DNA of 30,259 nucleotides from a virus. The notes under the pieces were generated by a model. That model did no database searches. It was not told the origin of the DNA and saw only the letters and a list, made by a program, of their open reading frames with translations. Made by a program: the position numbers and the translations under genes. The first letter of the stretch is position 1. Every line of letters begins with the position of its first letter. Positions 8,256 through 17,930 of this stretch are shown here, one piece after another. Location of the stretch: IMG/VR virus record IMGVR_UViG_3300042882_001602, positions 1-30,259 of that record; one strand, written 5' to 3'.

Positions 8256-9163
8256 TAACTTGTTATTGAAGCAAAGTTCTTACTGAAATCAATATTTGTA
8301 CCTCTACTTTGTCTAACCTCATAAAGAAGAGCGTTGAATTGGTCTCTAATTTCATACAAGTTGTATTGTCTGTAGATGTTATTTTCAGCATCATAGATAG
8401 TGTAAATTCCATCATCAATAGACTTGGTCTGATTACCATAAAGAGCAATTGCCAAGCTTGAAACGTCATATTCAACCATCTCAATTTCCAGTGTTACCGG
8501 ATTGAAGAATGTATTTGAAATGATGATATCTTGGTCAGGTTGTCCAATGAAAGGTGTGGCATTTGGGTTATTGGTTGGAGATGAAGAAGGTGACAAGGTT
8601 AAGAAAAGTAAATTTGATGTTCCTTGAACATATCTATACCTTATTGCCTTTTGTGTTGTATTAACCTCATTTGTAACCACAGGTTCACAAAAAAATGACG
8701 AGGTCACAACTCTGAAGAAATTTGGGATTTTTGAACCATCAGGATTTAAATATTCAACTCTAAATCCAACAAGTCCTTGTTGAACAAAATTGTTTTGATA
8801 TTGGGTAGGGACGTTTGCCAAATTAATGACAATTCCTTTAACGTTGGGAAGTGCACTTAACACACCACAATCTGTAATTACTGTTCTAATCTGTGCAGGT
8901 CTAATATACAAAGTATAAAATCCTAAGTTGTTGAACTGACCTGCGGGAAGTGTTAGATTATATAGTCCTCCCAAAACTTCAACACCATTATTTCCACCAG
9001 TCTCAGTATTATTGAAATAAGGTCTGAGAATTGTTGGAGCATCCAATCTTGTTAATACAAAATCATTAGTGACATCTCTTGATGGCGTATAAACCATCAG
9101 TATCTCCACATCTTGAGGGGACACATCACTTGGTCTAATTGTACCGTATGAACCTATAGCCAT
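8255..9163 (-). CDS. Structural-type protein (302 aa), unrecognised
   Basis: A 302-aa protein starting MAIGSYGTIRPSDVSPQDVE. It is mostly beta-favouring, with a charged, probably helical C-terminus around YNLYEIRDQFNALLYEVRQS. I see no catalytic motif, signal peptide or membrane segment. A TATTTATA motif lies 13 nt before its ATG, unlike its tightly overlapped neighbours, so a transcription unit may begin here. Its stop is shared with the start of the 991-aa gene. Position in the tail block suggests a baseplate or fibre-connector role. Confidence 0.7.
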   Translation of the reverse strand: MAIGSYGTIRPSDVSPQDVEILMVYTPSRDVTNDFVLTRLDAPTILRPYFNNTETGGNNGVEVLGGLYNLTLPAGQFNNLGFYTLYIRPAQIRTVITDCGVLSALPNVKGIVINLANVPTQYQNNFVQQGLVGFRVEYLNPDGSKIPNFFRVVTSSFFCEPVVTNEVNTTQKAIRYRYVQGTSNLLFLTLSPSSSPTNNPNATPFIGQPDQDIIISNTFFNPVTLEIEMVEYDVSSLAIALYGNQTKSIDDGIYTIYDAENNIYRQYNLYEIRDQFNALLYEVRQSRGTNIDFSKNFASITS

Positions 9164-9176
9164 TTTATAGTTTTTT

Positions 9177-9184
9177 TATAAATA
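9177..9184 (-). promoter_or_regulatory. TATTTATA motif 13 nt before the 302-aa gene
   Basis: The minus strand reads TATTTATA, separated from the ATG at 9163 by exactly 13 nt. The same 13-nt spacing occurs for the TATTTATW sites before 17909 and 29263. The intergenic gap here is only 36 nt, so little else is available for initiation signals. Confidence 0.35.
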
Positions 9185-9199
9185 GTTAATTTAGTTTTT

Positions 9200-10294
9200 T
9201 CAAACTCCGTTTGTTTTATTTTCAACATTAAAGAACCCGTATCCATAATTTATCATATCACCCAAGTTGTCCACCTCTCCCAACCTCTGAACTCTCTCAT
9301 AGGCACTGTTTTTACCCCTTTCCACAAAAACATCCGTCTGTATCTGTGGTTGGTCCATAACCTTAATTAATGTTTCGTTTTTTGTTATTGGAACAGCCGT
9401 TAGGTTTTGGTCTGTGAAACCTGAAGACTTTGCAAAAAACACAGTTGTACCATCTATGTAATCATAGTAATCAATACCTTGAACTGTGTATCCTGTATAT
9501 GTAGAAGCTGTAACAAATATATTTCCCCAAACTTGAGCATTTTGAATGACAGGTGTAAACAGTTGAAATTTATTTGGACCATATAGTTGCAGTTCGTTAA
9601 GTCTTGATTTTGTCTCACCTGAAACCGTATAAGGAACTGTTGTATATCTATTACTCGTTTGTGCCGATACTTGATTAACTGCATCACCCGAAAAAATATA
9701 ATTGTAACTTATCGGTGTACCAGACCAATTTCCACCTCTCGGTATAAAAAATGCGGTCCCATTTGGATTAGGAGCAACAATGTTTGTAAAAGGGGTGGTA
9801 ATTTTCTTTTCTACAAGTGTTGTTCCCCAAGGGTTATCTTGTCTTAAGGTTATAGTATATTGATTGGACCCCGATGGATAAGTGTGTGAAATAAAGTTAG
9901 GGGAAAAATTGTTCACGATTTGTATGGGTGAACCGTCGCCCCATGTAATAGTATAAACAGATAAATCTAAAAATTTGGCAAAGTCGTTCGAGGTGTTATA
10001 AACGTAATAAGTGTAAGGTGAACCAGTTGTTGCTGAAAATAAAAAATTGGCAACCACATCTTTCTGTAAAACCGCACCATCGAACGGGTCGTAATAACCA
10101 GCATCTATCGCAGTTTGGGTTAAAAGAATTGGAACCGTCAGACCTGTCAATGTAGAAGTCCCACCCGTGCCCCCACTCAGGACTTGAGTCATGGCAGAAT
10201 AAACACCAAACTCATTCCCCCTATAATTTACTTTCGATAGGTCTCCGAGAATGGTTTCGGGTGAAATAATAATATTGTAAAAATTACTATTCAT
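9200..10294 (-). CDS. PKD-like domain structural protein
   Basis: The 364-aa protein carries a PKD-like segment at about residues 85-166: TITWGDGSP at 115-123, ISHTYP at 135-140 and YTITL at 146-150 give the usual WGDG, HxY and YTxTL landmarks. PKD domains are beta-sandwiches used as spacers or binding units on surface and virion proteins. The C-terminal 35 residues contain RLGEVDNLGDMINYGYGFF, which looks like a defined short terminal element of unknown role. The start overlaps the upstream stop (ATGA, 4 nt), indicating translational coupling. A baseplate or tail-fibre-network role is inferred from the surrounding genes. Confidence is good for the gene and moderate for the domain. Confidence 0.75.
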   Translation of the reverse strand: MNSNFYNIIISPETILGDLSKVNYRGNEFGVYSAMTQVLSGGTGGTSTLTGLTVPILLTQTAIDAGYYDPFDGAVLQKDVVANFLFSATTGSPYTYYVYNTSNDFAKFLDLSVYTITWGDGSPIQIVNNFSPNFISHTYPSGSNQYTITLRQDNPWGTTLVEKKITTPFTNIVAPNPNGTAFFIPRGGNWSGTPISYNYIFSGDAVNQVSAQTSNRYTTVPYTVSGETKSRLNELQLYGPNKFQLFTPVIQNAQVWGNIFVTASTYTGYTVQGIDYYDYIDGTTVFFAKSSGFTDQNLTAVPITKNETLIKVMDQPQIQTDVFVERGKNSAYERVQRLGEVDNLGDMINYGYGFFNVENKTNGV

Positions 10295-11097
10295 CGTGGC
10301 GGATTAACATATTCATACCATTTTATCGGATTTGCCGGGTCACCAAGTCTAACACCATTTGTAGTGGTAATTGTATAAGTTTGTTTAGGATAATCTAAAT
10401 TTAGTATGTAATAGAAGTTGGTTAGAGTATTGAAAGTAAATTCGGAATTTGGAAGTGAAGATTGGGGCTGATTCATCATTCTTATGAATGAACCTATTTC
10501 TGCATTATAAAATTTAGCTGTCATATAAAACTTTGTGATATCTAAAAAGTTCCTTTTTTTCAACCAATATATAAAAAATCCCTCCTTGTCTCCAACATAA
10601 TCTAAAACAAACTTTGGTCTGTTTATTTGAACCACCTGTCTTTGCATTTGAACAGGCATTTTGAGACCTTGCTGAGTTGGAATAATTGTTGTCAAATAAT
10701 TTATCTGTTGTTTTTCATCAGGCGAGTCATAAAAATCTAATTTGAAAAACGAGTTAGAAAAATTTCTATTGTAGTAAAATACATCTTGAGCCGAAAAACC
10801 CTCTGTCAAATAATTGATTGACCAATTGTTTATATTTGTCACTGATGTACCTGAGTGAAAATAAAATTCATAATTGACTTCAGTTCGATTGTTAAAGGTA
10901 GTAGAGGTATAGGGTTCGTTTGTAAATCTGCTCACTTCAAAATCTCTCCCGACACCAATAACTTGGGTTATGATGTCTTCCTCATACAAGTCTATACTTT
11001 GGTCAATACCATCATAATCCCATGACAATTCAATGGGGACATTAATAGTCTTGTCAACACCTTGCGTTCTCTCTATTGTAAACTTATTCACACTCAT
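10291..11097 (-). CDS. Structural-type protein (268 aa), unrecognised
   Basis: A 268-aa protein starting MSVNKFTIERTQGVDKTINV. It is rich in Tyr, Phe, Asn and Thr, has no Cys, signal peptide or membrane segment, and shows no enzyme motif. The central part (LKMPVQMQRQVVQINRPKFV) is more basic. It overlaps the upstream gene by 14 nt and the downstream PKD gene by 4 nt, placing it inside one co-translated tail operon. By position it could be a baseplate wedge or fibre-adaptor subunit; I cannot match it to a named T4 protein. Confidence 0.7.
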   Translation of the reverse strand: MSVNKFTIERTQGVDKTINVPIELSWDYDGIDQSIDLYEEDIITQVIGVGRDFEVSRFTNEPYTSTTFNNRTEVNYEFYFHSGTSVTNINNWSINYLTEGFSAQDVFYYNRNFSNSFFKLDFYDSPDEKQQINYLTTIIPTQQGLKMPVQMQRQVVQINRPKFVLDYVGDKEGFFIYWLKKRNFLDITKFYMTAKFYNAEIGSFIRMMNQPQSSLPNSEFTFNTLTNFYYILNLDYPKQTYTITTTNGVRLGDPANPIKWYEYVNPPR

Positions 11098-12766
11098 CTA
11101 TTAAAGGCTTAATTGGGAAATTTATTCCTTGAATTGTACTATTATAATTAGCACCTTCAGGTATTAGTCTGAAAACTATATTCTCGAAAGGGTAGTGTGA
11201 ACTATTCAAAAAAGGGTAGTCTACCCCGATAAAGTTCGAGTCTATAAAACCATATGTGTATAGGTCTCTCCATCTGAATTGTTGGTCAACTTGCGAGAAA
11301 AAAGAATATGTCGGAACATTGTCCACCTCACCGACATCAGCAGTTTCTACGTAGTCCGAAAAATTTCGCAAGGTCATTTTATTATGTGGTGCGTAATAAT
11401 ATCCGAAGTTTTGTGGTAAAGTGGTAAAGTTGTTTTTATTGAAAATAATTTTCTGATAATAAGTTGAAACCACCCTTTCTTGTTGTTCATAATCATTCCA
11501 TTCACAAAAGTCTCCATCTATGATGTCTCCTATTTTCAATGATTTACTATATGCAAAAGTAAATTGAGTGGTTCCCTGTGTTTTTGTGTATTTTTCCAAT
11601 CCTATAGATGTATCGGAGTCTACATTATTTTGGTTCCACCATTGGTTTGGATTTGGTGTGATATTGAATTCCCACCCTTGTTTTATTCCTATGTTCCTTG
11701 TTGGGTCAAAAAAGTATCCCGAATACCCTTTGAATATTATGGATAAAAATAATTCAGATACCGGCCTTTTTTGATTGTCAGTGACACCTGAAAAATCTAT
11801 ATCGTAAGCTGAACTTACACTGTAGGCATTACTACTTGTTTTTTTTGAAATCCTTGTAATTCGATTAGGAGTGAGAGAACTTAATTCAAGTTTTTGTTCT
11901 TCTAAAAAAACATTTTTTTCGAAACCTGCTTTAGTCATTAATAAGTCATCAGGTGTTGTTATTACTTTGTGTTGTCGTATATAATATTTTGATAGTGTCT
12001 CGACAGGATTATCAGGGTTAATCATTCTTTTGAATGTACCCACTTTTCCTGTGTCAAAGGTGGTTCCAATGAATCCATAATTATACACATTGAAAATGTT
12101 TGACTCAGAACCTGTTTGTCCATTACCTAAAGAGAAGACCTCAAACAAATCATTATTTCGATATTTGAAAGAGAGCTTCACATATTCTCCAGGGGTTAAA
12201 CCGTGGGGAGCAACGCAAACAAATTGAATAACATTATTTCCTTGAAACTGAATATTGTTTATTGTAAATGGTATTCCGTCCTTAGCAACCCACGTGTTAA
12301 TTGCACATAGTGTAGTACTTAAAACTTTATTTTCATCATTTTGACTAGCATATGTAAGGTAATAAGACCAATTGTAGGTGTAAGCGCTTTTTGCAAAATA
12401 ATCAACGTGTTGGTCTGAAATATTAGGTCTGAAAAAATCGAATTCATAATATTGTGGAAACCCTTTCCATACTCCACTTGTAACAGACTCTACTTCATTT
12501 ACGTAATAAAGATTGTATTGAAAAGGTATATAATTAGTAGAACCTGTTATTGTGTTCCCATATAGATAAATTACTTTGAATGTTGGTCTATATATTGTGC
12601 ATGCTTGTCTTTCATCATCATAAACTTGTTCCAAACTAATCGTAGAACTTCTATCGTACTCCGTTATGACTTGTTGTTTAGCTTCGAGACTAATTTGGAT
12701 AGATTGGTCTACAGTAGGTGCCTCAGGAAATTGTATCTCGCTCGGTATAATTTTAAAATTATTCAT
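11084..12766 (-). CDS. Structural-type protein (560 aa) at the gp8-like position
   Basis: A 560-aa protein with no recognised family. It starts MNNFKIIPSEIQFPEAP and is very rich in Asn, Tyr, Phe and Thr, typical of tail proteins. No membrane segment or catalytic motif is visible. Its ATG lies inside the end of the 1716-aa gene (8-nt overlap) and its own end overlaps the next start by 14 nt. In T4, genes 6, 7 and 8 follow one another and encode baseplate wedge proteins; this gene is second after the gp6-like gene, so a wedge role is possible by order alone. It is longer than T4 gp8, and I see no sequence motif that proves the link. Confidence 0.7.
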   Translation of the reverse strand: MNNFKIIPSEIQFPEAPTVDQSIQISLEAKQQVITEYDRSSTISLEQVYDDERQACTIYRPTFKVIYLYGNTITGSTNYIPFQYNLYYVNEVESVTSGVWKGFPQYYEFDFFRPNISDQHVDYFAKSAYTYNWSYYLTYASQNDENKVLSTTLCAINTWVAKDGIPFTINNIQFQGNNVIQFVCVAPHGLTPGEYVKLSFKYRNNDLFEVFSLGNGQTGSESNIFNVYNYGFIGTTFDTGKVGTFKRMINPDNPVETLSKYYIRQHKVITTPDDLLMTKAGFEKNVFLEEQKLELSSLTPNRITRISKKTSSNAYSVSSAYDIDFSGVTDNQKRPVSELFLSIIFKGYSGYFFDPTRNIGIKQGWEFNITPNPNQWWNQNNVDSDTSIGLEKYTKTQGTTQFTFAYSKSLKIGDIIDGDFCEWNDYEQQERVVSTYYQKIIFNKNNFTTLPQNFGYYYAPHNKMTLRNFSDYVETADVGEVDNVPTYSFFSQVDQQFRWRDLYTYGFIDSNFIGVDYPFLNSSHYPFENIVFRLIPEGANYNSTIQGINFPIKPLIDECE

Positions 12767-15700
12767 TCGGGAGATATTTTTGTTTGAATTTATCTAAAGC
12801 AGAAGCTCCTTTTGTTACACCGAAATAAAAATGAAATGGAGCACCAACCATAAACTTATCTTTCATACCAGGAAACTTCAATCCACTGTAAAGTCCTTGA
12901 GAATTTTTATTGAAGATATAACCTCTTTGATTTACATCCAGTGTTGTATCAGATGGCACAAAATAATTTGGTGTGGTCAAGTTTCTTCTGTTCAATGATT
13001 GATAAGGTGAACTCACAATATCAGAAATTGAAGTCGCCCAATTATTAAATTCACTACCAAAAATAGTTTGAGAAACAGACCCTTGAGTTAATTGCCATTG
13101 ATAGAAAGGAACTTGTTGTGATTTTATTCCATAATTGAAAACTACTGCGGTAACATTAGGGTCAAATCTAAAATTGATTAACCCTGGTGTAAGAAAATCT
13201 TTTGTTTGTAAATTTTCTGTTGTTGAAGAATAAAACACACCTATCGTAGGATTATCCTGTCCCTGAGTATAAACATAAACAGCATTATTTGGATTATTAT
13301 TTGAGAACGGATAATATTCGGGACTAAAAGGAACTAATCCTATTTCCGAGTTGATAGAAAAAAGTTGTGCTAAGTCCGCATCCAATCTACTTTTTGGGTT
13401 GAACAATGGGCTTGTTGGTCTACCGTTTCTTGTGAATAATGAATTTACGGAATTATCTCTAGCATTTAACATCTGTTGTAAAAAAGTCTTATTAAGAATT
13501 CTTGAAATAACAAAAAGATTTACCAAATCAGATGTGTCAGAATAACTAGTGTTACTCAAATTGTTCATTACGTAAGCATTGGTCGAGGGTTCAAAAATTA
13601 TTTCATCATAAAAGAAATCTTTCATTCCCAAATTCATTATTGTTGTTGGAAAAAGAAGATTTCTATCATTCAATGAAAACTGCGGTGCACTCATGTCCGC
13701 CGGCCTTCCAATAAATCTACCTACAGTTGTTGTTCCTGACCAAGGGCTACTTCTGAAATAAAAATTATTTGTATTTGAATCAAAATATGTGAGTTTATTG
13801 GGATAATTTGGTGGGAGAGCTTTGTTGTTCGAATCGAAAGTAATGTCGACTTGGATTGGGAACATAAATAATGAACCGTTAACCCAATTGTTTGTGAATG
13901 TTTGACTTAGAACCCCTCTACATAATCCATAAAAAAATCTAAATCTGTATGCCCATTCATTAAAATTTCGAATGTCTTTTCCTATATCTCGTATTCTTCT
14001 TTTTACAAAAGTATAACATCCTCTCTCCACTTGGTCTAATTCCGAACAGTTCAAATTTACCGTAAAACCAGTACCCGTTCCATCGTAACAAGACAGACTA
14101 ACCATGTTTTCACAGGTGAAGGTACTGAATACATTAGTTTCACCATACTGACCCGCAATATCTTCAGTAGGTTGTTGTGCCCCTGTGCTTACCACAGTGT
14201 TTTCAATATTCTCCGCAGACCCACTCTCATCGGAGATTAAATATATTCCAAAATTCAAATTTTGTTGTAGTAAAGACGGATTAACTTTCCAGCTTGAACC
14301 ATCCAATTGGTCAGAACTTGGGAGTCTATCAGTTCTAAACACATTTCTTGTGTTTGTTTGAATATTCATTGGTGTTGCGCTGAATGTTGGGTAATATGTA
14401 TAAGTCAAGTTGAACATCCCAACTTCATCAGGTTCATACCCATCACATTTACCAACAAAAGCAGCACCTCCAGATAAATCTTCTGTTGCACCATAGAAAG
14501 CTGAGGGTTCATCAAAAGTATAACTTGCAATTCGGTTACTCAATGTTCCGTTGAATATATTACCTGTAGCAGGGCTGGAGATAATTGCATTTTGGAAGTT
14601 AGTACCTAAATTTACAACTTGTAAATACCCACGAGCAAAAGGGGAACCGTAAAGTTGATTAGGGTTATATGTACGTACAATTTGTGATGCATCTAAGGAT
14701 GAGTAGTATCCAACTTGTGATGTGGTAAATGCAGACCACTGTGTGCCGACAGTAGTTGAACCATTAATTCCTCCTCGGAAAAAGTGGGACGGGTAAAAAA
14801 TTTCGTTCTGACCATTAACTGTAAATGGTTGAACGGTCATAGTTGTGGTTTCCAATTTTTGAATTGGAATGTTCAGTTTTGTACTTGCAGTTATTATTAA
14901 ATTTGAATCAGACCCCATGTTTTTTCCAAACAAAACGTTTAGGTCATACTTGTTATTATATTTTGGTGAATATGGGTCAACACCCCTTTGTAAGATTACC
15001 AAGTATTGTTTATCAAAATCTTCAAAAAGAGTAGATACTTGATATTCAGGACTTACTGTTGGTGGTCCCCAACCTAAACCTATAATATTTCCAATACTTT
15101 CTTTTGTATTCAAAATGAATCTAGTTTTGGAGGTCAAAACATCTGGAAGAGTTTCGGGTGGGAATGAAGTAGGAAAATATTGAGAGGCTTCTGCCATGGT
15201 CATAGCCGTTACAACCTGAAAATATTCAACATCTGAAGCGAATTTATAAATGTCGTTTGTGGAACCATATCCTAGCCGATAAGTAGAACTTCTCTCAGCT
15301 CTTGGGTTGTCAGGGTCTGCATATTTTACTTCATAAGTTGATGCTCCAACATTAAGAGGAGTTCCTGTGATACCAAAAAATGCACTACTTTGGTTTCCAA
15401 AATACTTGTAATTTACATCTTGTGAATCAACTGGATTTACAAAGGTGAGAAGTTGTCCAGTTTCAAATTTTTCTTGACAAGAAATACATAAAGTATTATC
15501 CAAGTGAAATGAAGTATTTCCTGTAAAATCAAAAGTAACTTTAATTCTATTTTTATTAGTAAAATATTTTTGTCTTAGATTAAACAAATTAAATCTTTCA
15601 CCGTAGGGTAGATAATTTGTAAAAATATATCCTGGCCTAAGGTTATCTCTTTGATTATGAATGAATGCTTCAAATGATTGTGGTGTTTTATATGTTTGAA

Positions 15701-17909
15701 CTTCCAATAACCTATCAATGGTTCTTCCTCTTTGTGAGCTAGGATTTCCCGCGAAAACAGAACTTAACATAAATTCAAGAATATCGAAGTCATCAGGGTT
15801 TACATTCGAGGGTTCTAAAATATTACTGTAAATAAGTGAACCATAATTCCAATTACCTGAGTAATATGAAAGAATACTATAACCAACAGAGATATTATTT
15901 GAACCCTCATCTCTTGTTGTACATGGACATCCTTCACAATCAGGATATGTTATTGCAGGTAGGGTTAATACCTTAACCGTTTTACCCTGTAATAATCTAC
16001 CTAAAAGGGTAGCAACAATTGCAAATGCTAATGTTTTACCGAAAGACGCCAGGTAAGACCAACCCTGAGCAAGTGCTTGTGCTGCCTGTAATTTTAAAGC
16101 GAAGGCCACCAAAGCATTTTGAACGGCATTTATGTCCACCCTCGCCGGCGCAATAGCCGCCTGAAATTCCAAATTACCGGCCTGAACGAAACTTATGATT
16201 GCTAAAGTTAAATAAAGACCAGCTACTGTAAAAAGAAATGCTTGAAGTAAACCCTTCGTTTCATTTAAAAAATCCCATAAACCTAAAATGAAATGTATTG
16301 CAACAATAAGTGGTGCGGATATTAATTGAAAAATTTGCAATATAATTGATACTATAAAATAGAGTAAATCAAAATTCCTAAATCCTTCGTTTACAGGGAA
16401 TTTATTTACAGTATCCGCACAAGAATTATCGTCAATTTCTTTAATACCAATAAATCTACTTCTTCCACCAAATTTGAATTGGTCTATTAATGAAGAAGGG
16501 GTATAAACTCGATTGTATTCAAATTGATAAAAAGTGTCCTGACAATTTATAATTTCATCTATTCTTGAACTTGCTTCCTGTGTTGAAAAACCATTTGTAT
16601 ACCCTGACCAATCTAAACCAAAATAATATGAACTTCCTAATCTAGCTCTTGCCGATGTGCTGAAGCCCAAATTTGGGTCGTTAGAAGGACTTGTCCATCC
16701 ATATTCTTTAACATTAGGTAATAAATAATATGGTCTTCTAACCCCATCCGTTAACGTCGCGGCTTGTGTCCACTTAATTTTAAATCTATATTTGGCTTTG
16801 GTTGGAATTCCGATAGTTGGGTCATAAGATATCACTTTTTCTCCAAATTCATTTGTAATGAAATAATCCAAATTCATTGGAAGTTCCAATAACCATGAAC
16901 CATTCTCGTCTATGACATTTCCGTTCTGTTCTATTTGGTATTGCTCTAATATTGGATTTCCGCTTATATCCAAATTTATGTTTTGTCTTATCGCCAATAT
17001 TTGACCGGTGCCTGTCTCTAAACTACACAAGTTTCCAAAATTATCTTTCGGCCTTTGCCCCAAAATAGTCAAATTTGTAAAAGGTAACTTGAAATCTGGT
17101 CTCACTCTCATTGAGTCCGAAGTAGAATATATCGACCCCATGAAAACAGAGGTGGGTTGAATATCAATATTTGCTTCATCCCTCAAATCAAAATCAACCC
17201 TGTTAATTGCAATCTGACAAATTGATGGTTCACCCCAAAGTGGAGAAATCTCAACAGATTTCGAAAGACTTACAATCTGCGGTAAAGAATTTAAATCAGT
17301 GGATGTTCTAAATCTATTTCCAGCAACTTGAGCTTCTGTTGCCCTTCCCATTCTAATCAAATCTTGAGGTGTTACAGAGAACTCTCCGATATCAGAAAGG
17401 TCGACATCCATAACTACAGTTTGTTCTCCAAGAGGAACACCCATAATCATATAGTCACCACTATCATTAGTTTTGGCTGTGAACTTATAATATTTTTCGT
17501 AAATTTCGAAAGCGGTATTTCCTGTTAATACATCAAGTCTTGTAGGAAGGGTTCCTGTTGCTGCGTGAACGGAATAAGATTTTTCGTAAGGTAATAAATT
17601 GTATCTATAACCATCTTCGTTTTTATCCTCAGGTGATTTGTATGGATAGATGGAAGAAATTACAGGGTTGGATTCATCAATTGCTTCTATTGGAATAAAG
17701 ATTGAAACTCTGGCGTTTGGTAGACCCAATCCATTGTTTGCTGTAAGACGACCTACAATCACACCATACTCACTACAAGCTCTTAGATAGATGTCTGTTT
17801 GATTTAATTTCAACGACAATATTTCCAAAAACTCAAACTCTTGGTCAAGTTCTACGTTGATTGATTTGGTGATGCCAAGTTCCGTTCTAATCCTATATGA
17901 TTGACCCAT
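12759..17909 (-). CDS. Giant tail/baseplate protein with carboxypeptidase-regulatory-like domain and hydrophobic island
   Basis: This is the longest gene (1716 aa). Near the N-terminus a carboxypeptidase-regulatory-like beta-sandwich is visible: GVIVGRL and GLPNARVSIFIPI at 49-75, an insertion, then TNDSGDYMIMGVPLGEQTV at about 147-165. Residues 513-642 form a strongly hydrophobic island: 513-545, 554-578 and 619-642 are each long enough to cross a membrane, with an Ala/Gln-rich amphipathic stretch between the last two. A CxxCxC cluster (C658, C661, C663) and a later CxxC (CISC, near 806) follow. The remainder is Asn/Tyr/Phe/Ser-rich like other virion proteins here. Directly downstream of a gp6-like gene it occupies the position of T4 gene 7 (baseplate wedge), but it is much longer and no gp7 similarity is claimed. 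A tape-measure or host-envelope-contacting role is an alternative. Confidence 0.75.
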   Translation of the reverse strand: MGQSYRIRTELGITKSINVELDQEFEFLEILSLKLNQTDIYLRACSEYGVIVGRLTANNGLGLPNARVSIFIPIEAIDESNPVISSIYPYKSPEDKNEDGYRYNLLPYEKSYSVHAATGTLPTRLDVLTGNTAFEIYEKYYKFTAKTNDSGDYMIMGVPLGEQTVVMDVDLSDIGEFSVTPQDLIRMGRATEAQVAGNRFRTSTDLNSLPQIVSLSKSVEISPLWGEPSICQIAINRVDFDLRDEANIDIQPTSVFMGSIYSTSDSMRVRPDFKLPFTNLTILGQRPKDNFGNLCSLETGTGQILAIRQNINLDISGNPILEQYQIEQNGNVIDENGSWLLELPMNLDYFITNEFGEKVISYDPTIGIPTKAKYRFKIKWTQAATLTDGVRRPYYLLPNVKEYGWTSPSNDPNLGFSTSARARLGSSYYFGLDWSGYTNGFSTQEASSRIDEIINCQDTFYQFEYNRVYTPSSLIDQFKFGGRSRFIGIKEIDDNSCADTVNKFPVNEGFRNFDLLYFIVSIILQIFQLISAPLIVAIHFILGLWDFLNETKGLLQAFLFTVAGLYLTLAIISFVQAGNLEFQAAIAPARVDINAVQNALVAFALKLQAAQALAQGWSYLASFGKTLAFAIVATLLGRLLQGKTVKVLTLPAITYPDCEGCPCTTRDEGSNNISVGYSILSYYSGNWNYGSLIYSNILEPSNVNPDDFDILEFMLSSVFAGNPSSQRGRTIDRLLEVQTYKTPQSFEAFIHNQRDNLRPGYIFTNYLPYGERFNLFNLRQKYFTNKNRIKVTFDFTGNTSFHLDNTLCISCQEKFETGQLLTFVNPVDSQDVNYKYFGNQSSAFFGITGTPLNVGASTYEVKYADPDNPRAERSSTYRLGYGSTNDIYKFASDVEYFQVVTAMTMAEASQYFPTSFPPETLPDVLTSKTRFILNTKESIGNIIGLGWGPPTVSPEYQVSTLFEDFDKQYLVILQRGVDPYSPKYNNKYDLNVLFGKNMGSDSNLIITASTKLNIPIQKLETTTMTVQPFTVNGQNEIFYPSHFFRGGINGSTTVGTQWSAFTTSQVGYYSSLDASQIVRTYNPNQLYGSPFARGYLQVVNLGTNFQNAIISSPATGNIFNGTLSNRIASYTFDEPSAFYGATEDLSGGAAFVGKCDGYEPDEVGMFNLTYTYYPTFSATPMNIQTNTRNVFRTDRLPSSDQLDGSSWKVNPSLLQQNLNFGIYLISDESGSAENIENTVVSTGAQQPTEDIAGQYGETNVFSTFTCENMVSLSCYDGTGTGFTVNLNCSELDQVERGCYTFVKRRIRDIGKDIRNFNEWAYRFRFFYGLCRGVLSQTFTNNWVNGSLFMFPIQVDITFDSNNKALPPNYPNKLTYFDSNTNNFYFRSSPWSGTTTVGRFIGRPADMSAPQFSLNDRNLLFPTTIMNLGMKDFFYDEIIFEPSTNAYVMNNLSNTSYSDTSDLVNLFVISRILNKTFLQQMLNARDNSVNSLFTRNGRPTSPLFNPKSRLDADLAQLFSINSEIGLVPFSPEYYPFSNNNPNNAVYVYTQGQDNPTIGVFYSSTTENLQTKDFLTPGLINFRFDPNVTAVVFNYGIKSQQVPFYQWQLTQGSVSQTIFGSEFNNWATSISDIVSSPYQSLNRRNLTTPNYFVPSDTTLDVNQRGYIFNKNSQGLYSGLKFPGMKDKFMVGAPFHFYFGVTKGASALDKFKQKYLPNE

Positions 17910-17922
17910 CCAATACTTTTAA

Positions 17923-17930
17923 AATAAATA
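17923..17930 (-). promoter_or_regulatory. TATTTATT motif 13 nt before the 1716-aa gene
   Basis: The minus strand reads TATTTATT, 13 nt before the ATG at 17909, within an 87-nt gap after the gp6-like gene. An imperfect inverted repeat (TTGTGT near 17935 against ACACAA near 17955) lies just upstream and could be a weak terminator for gp6. Together they suggest a break between two transcription units. Confidence 0.3.

Noticed and set aside
9177-9184. TATAAATA on the plus strand as a canonical T4 late promoter
   Set aside because: In that orientation it would transcribe against all genes in the window, and no plus-strand gene is supported.
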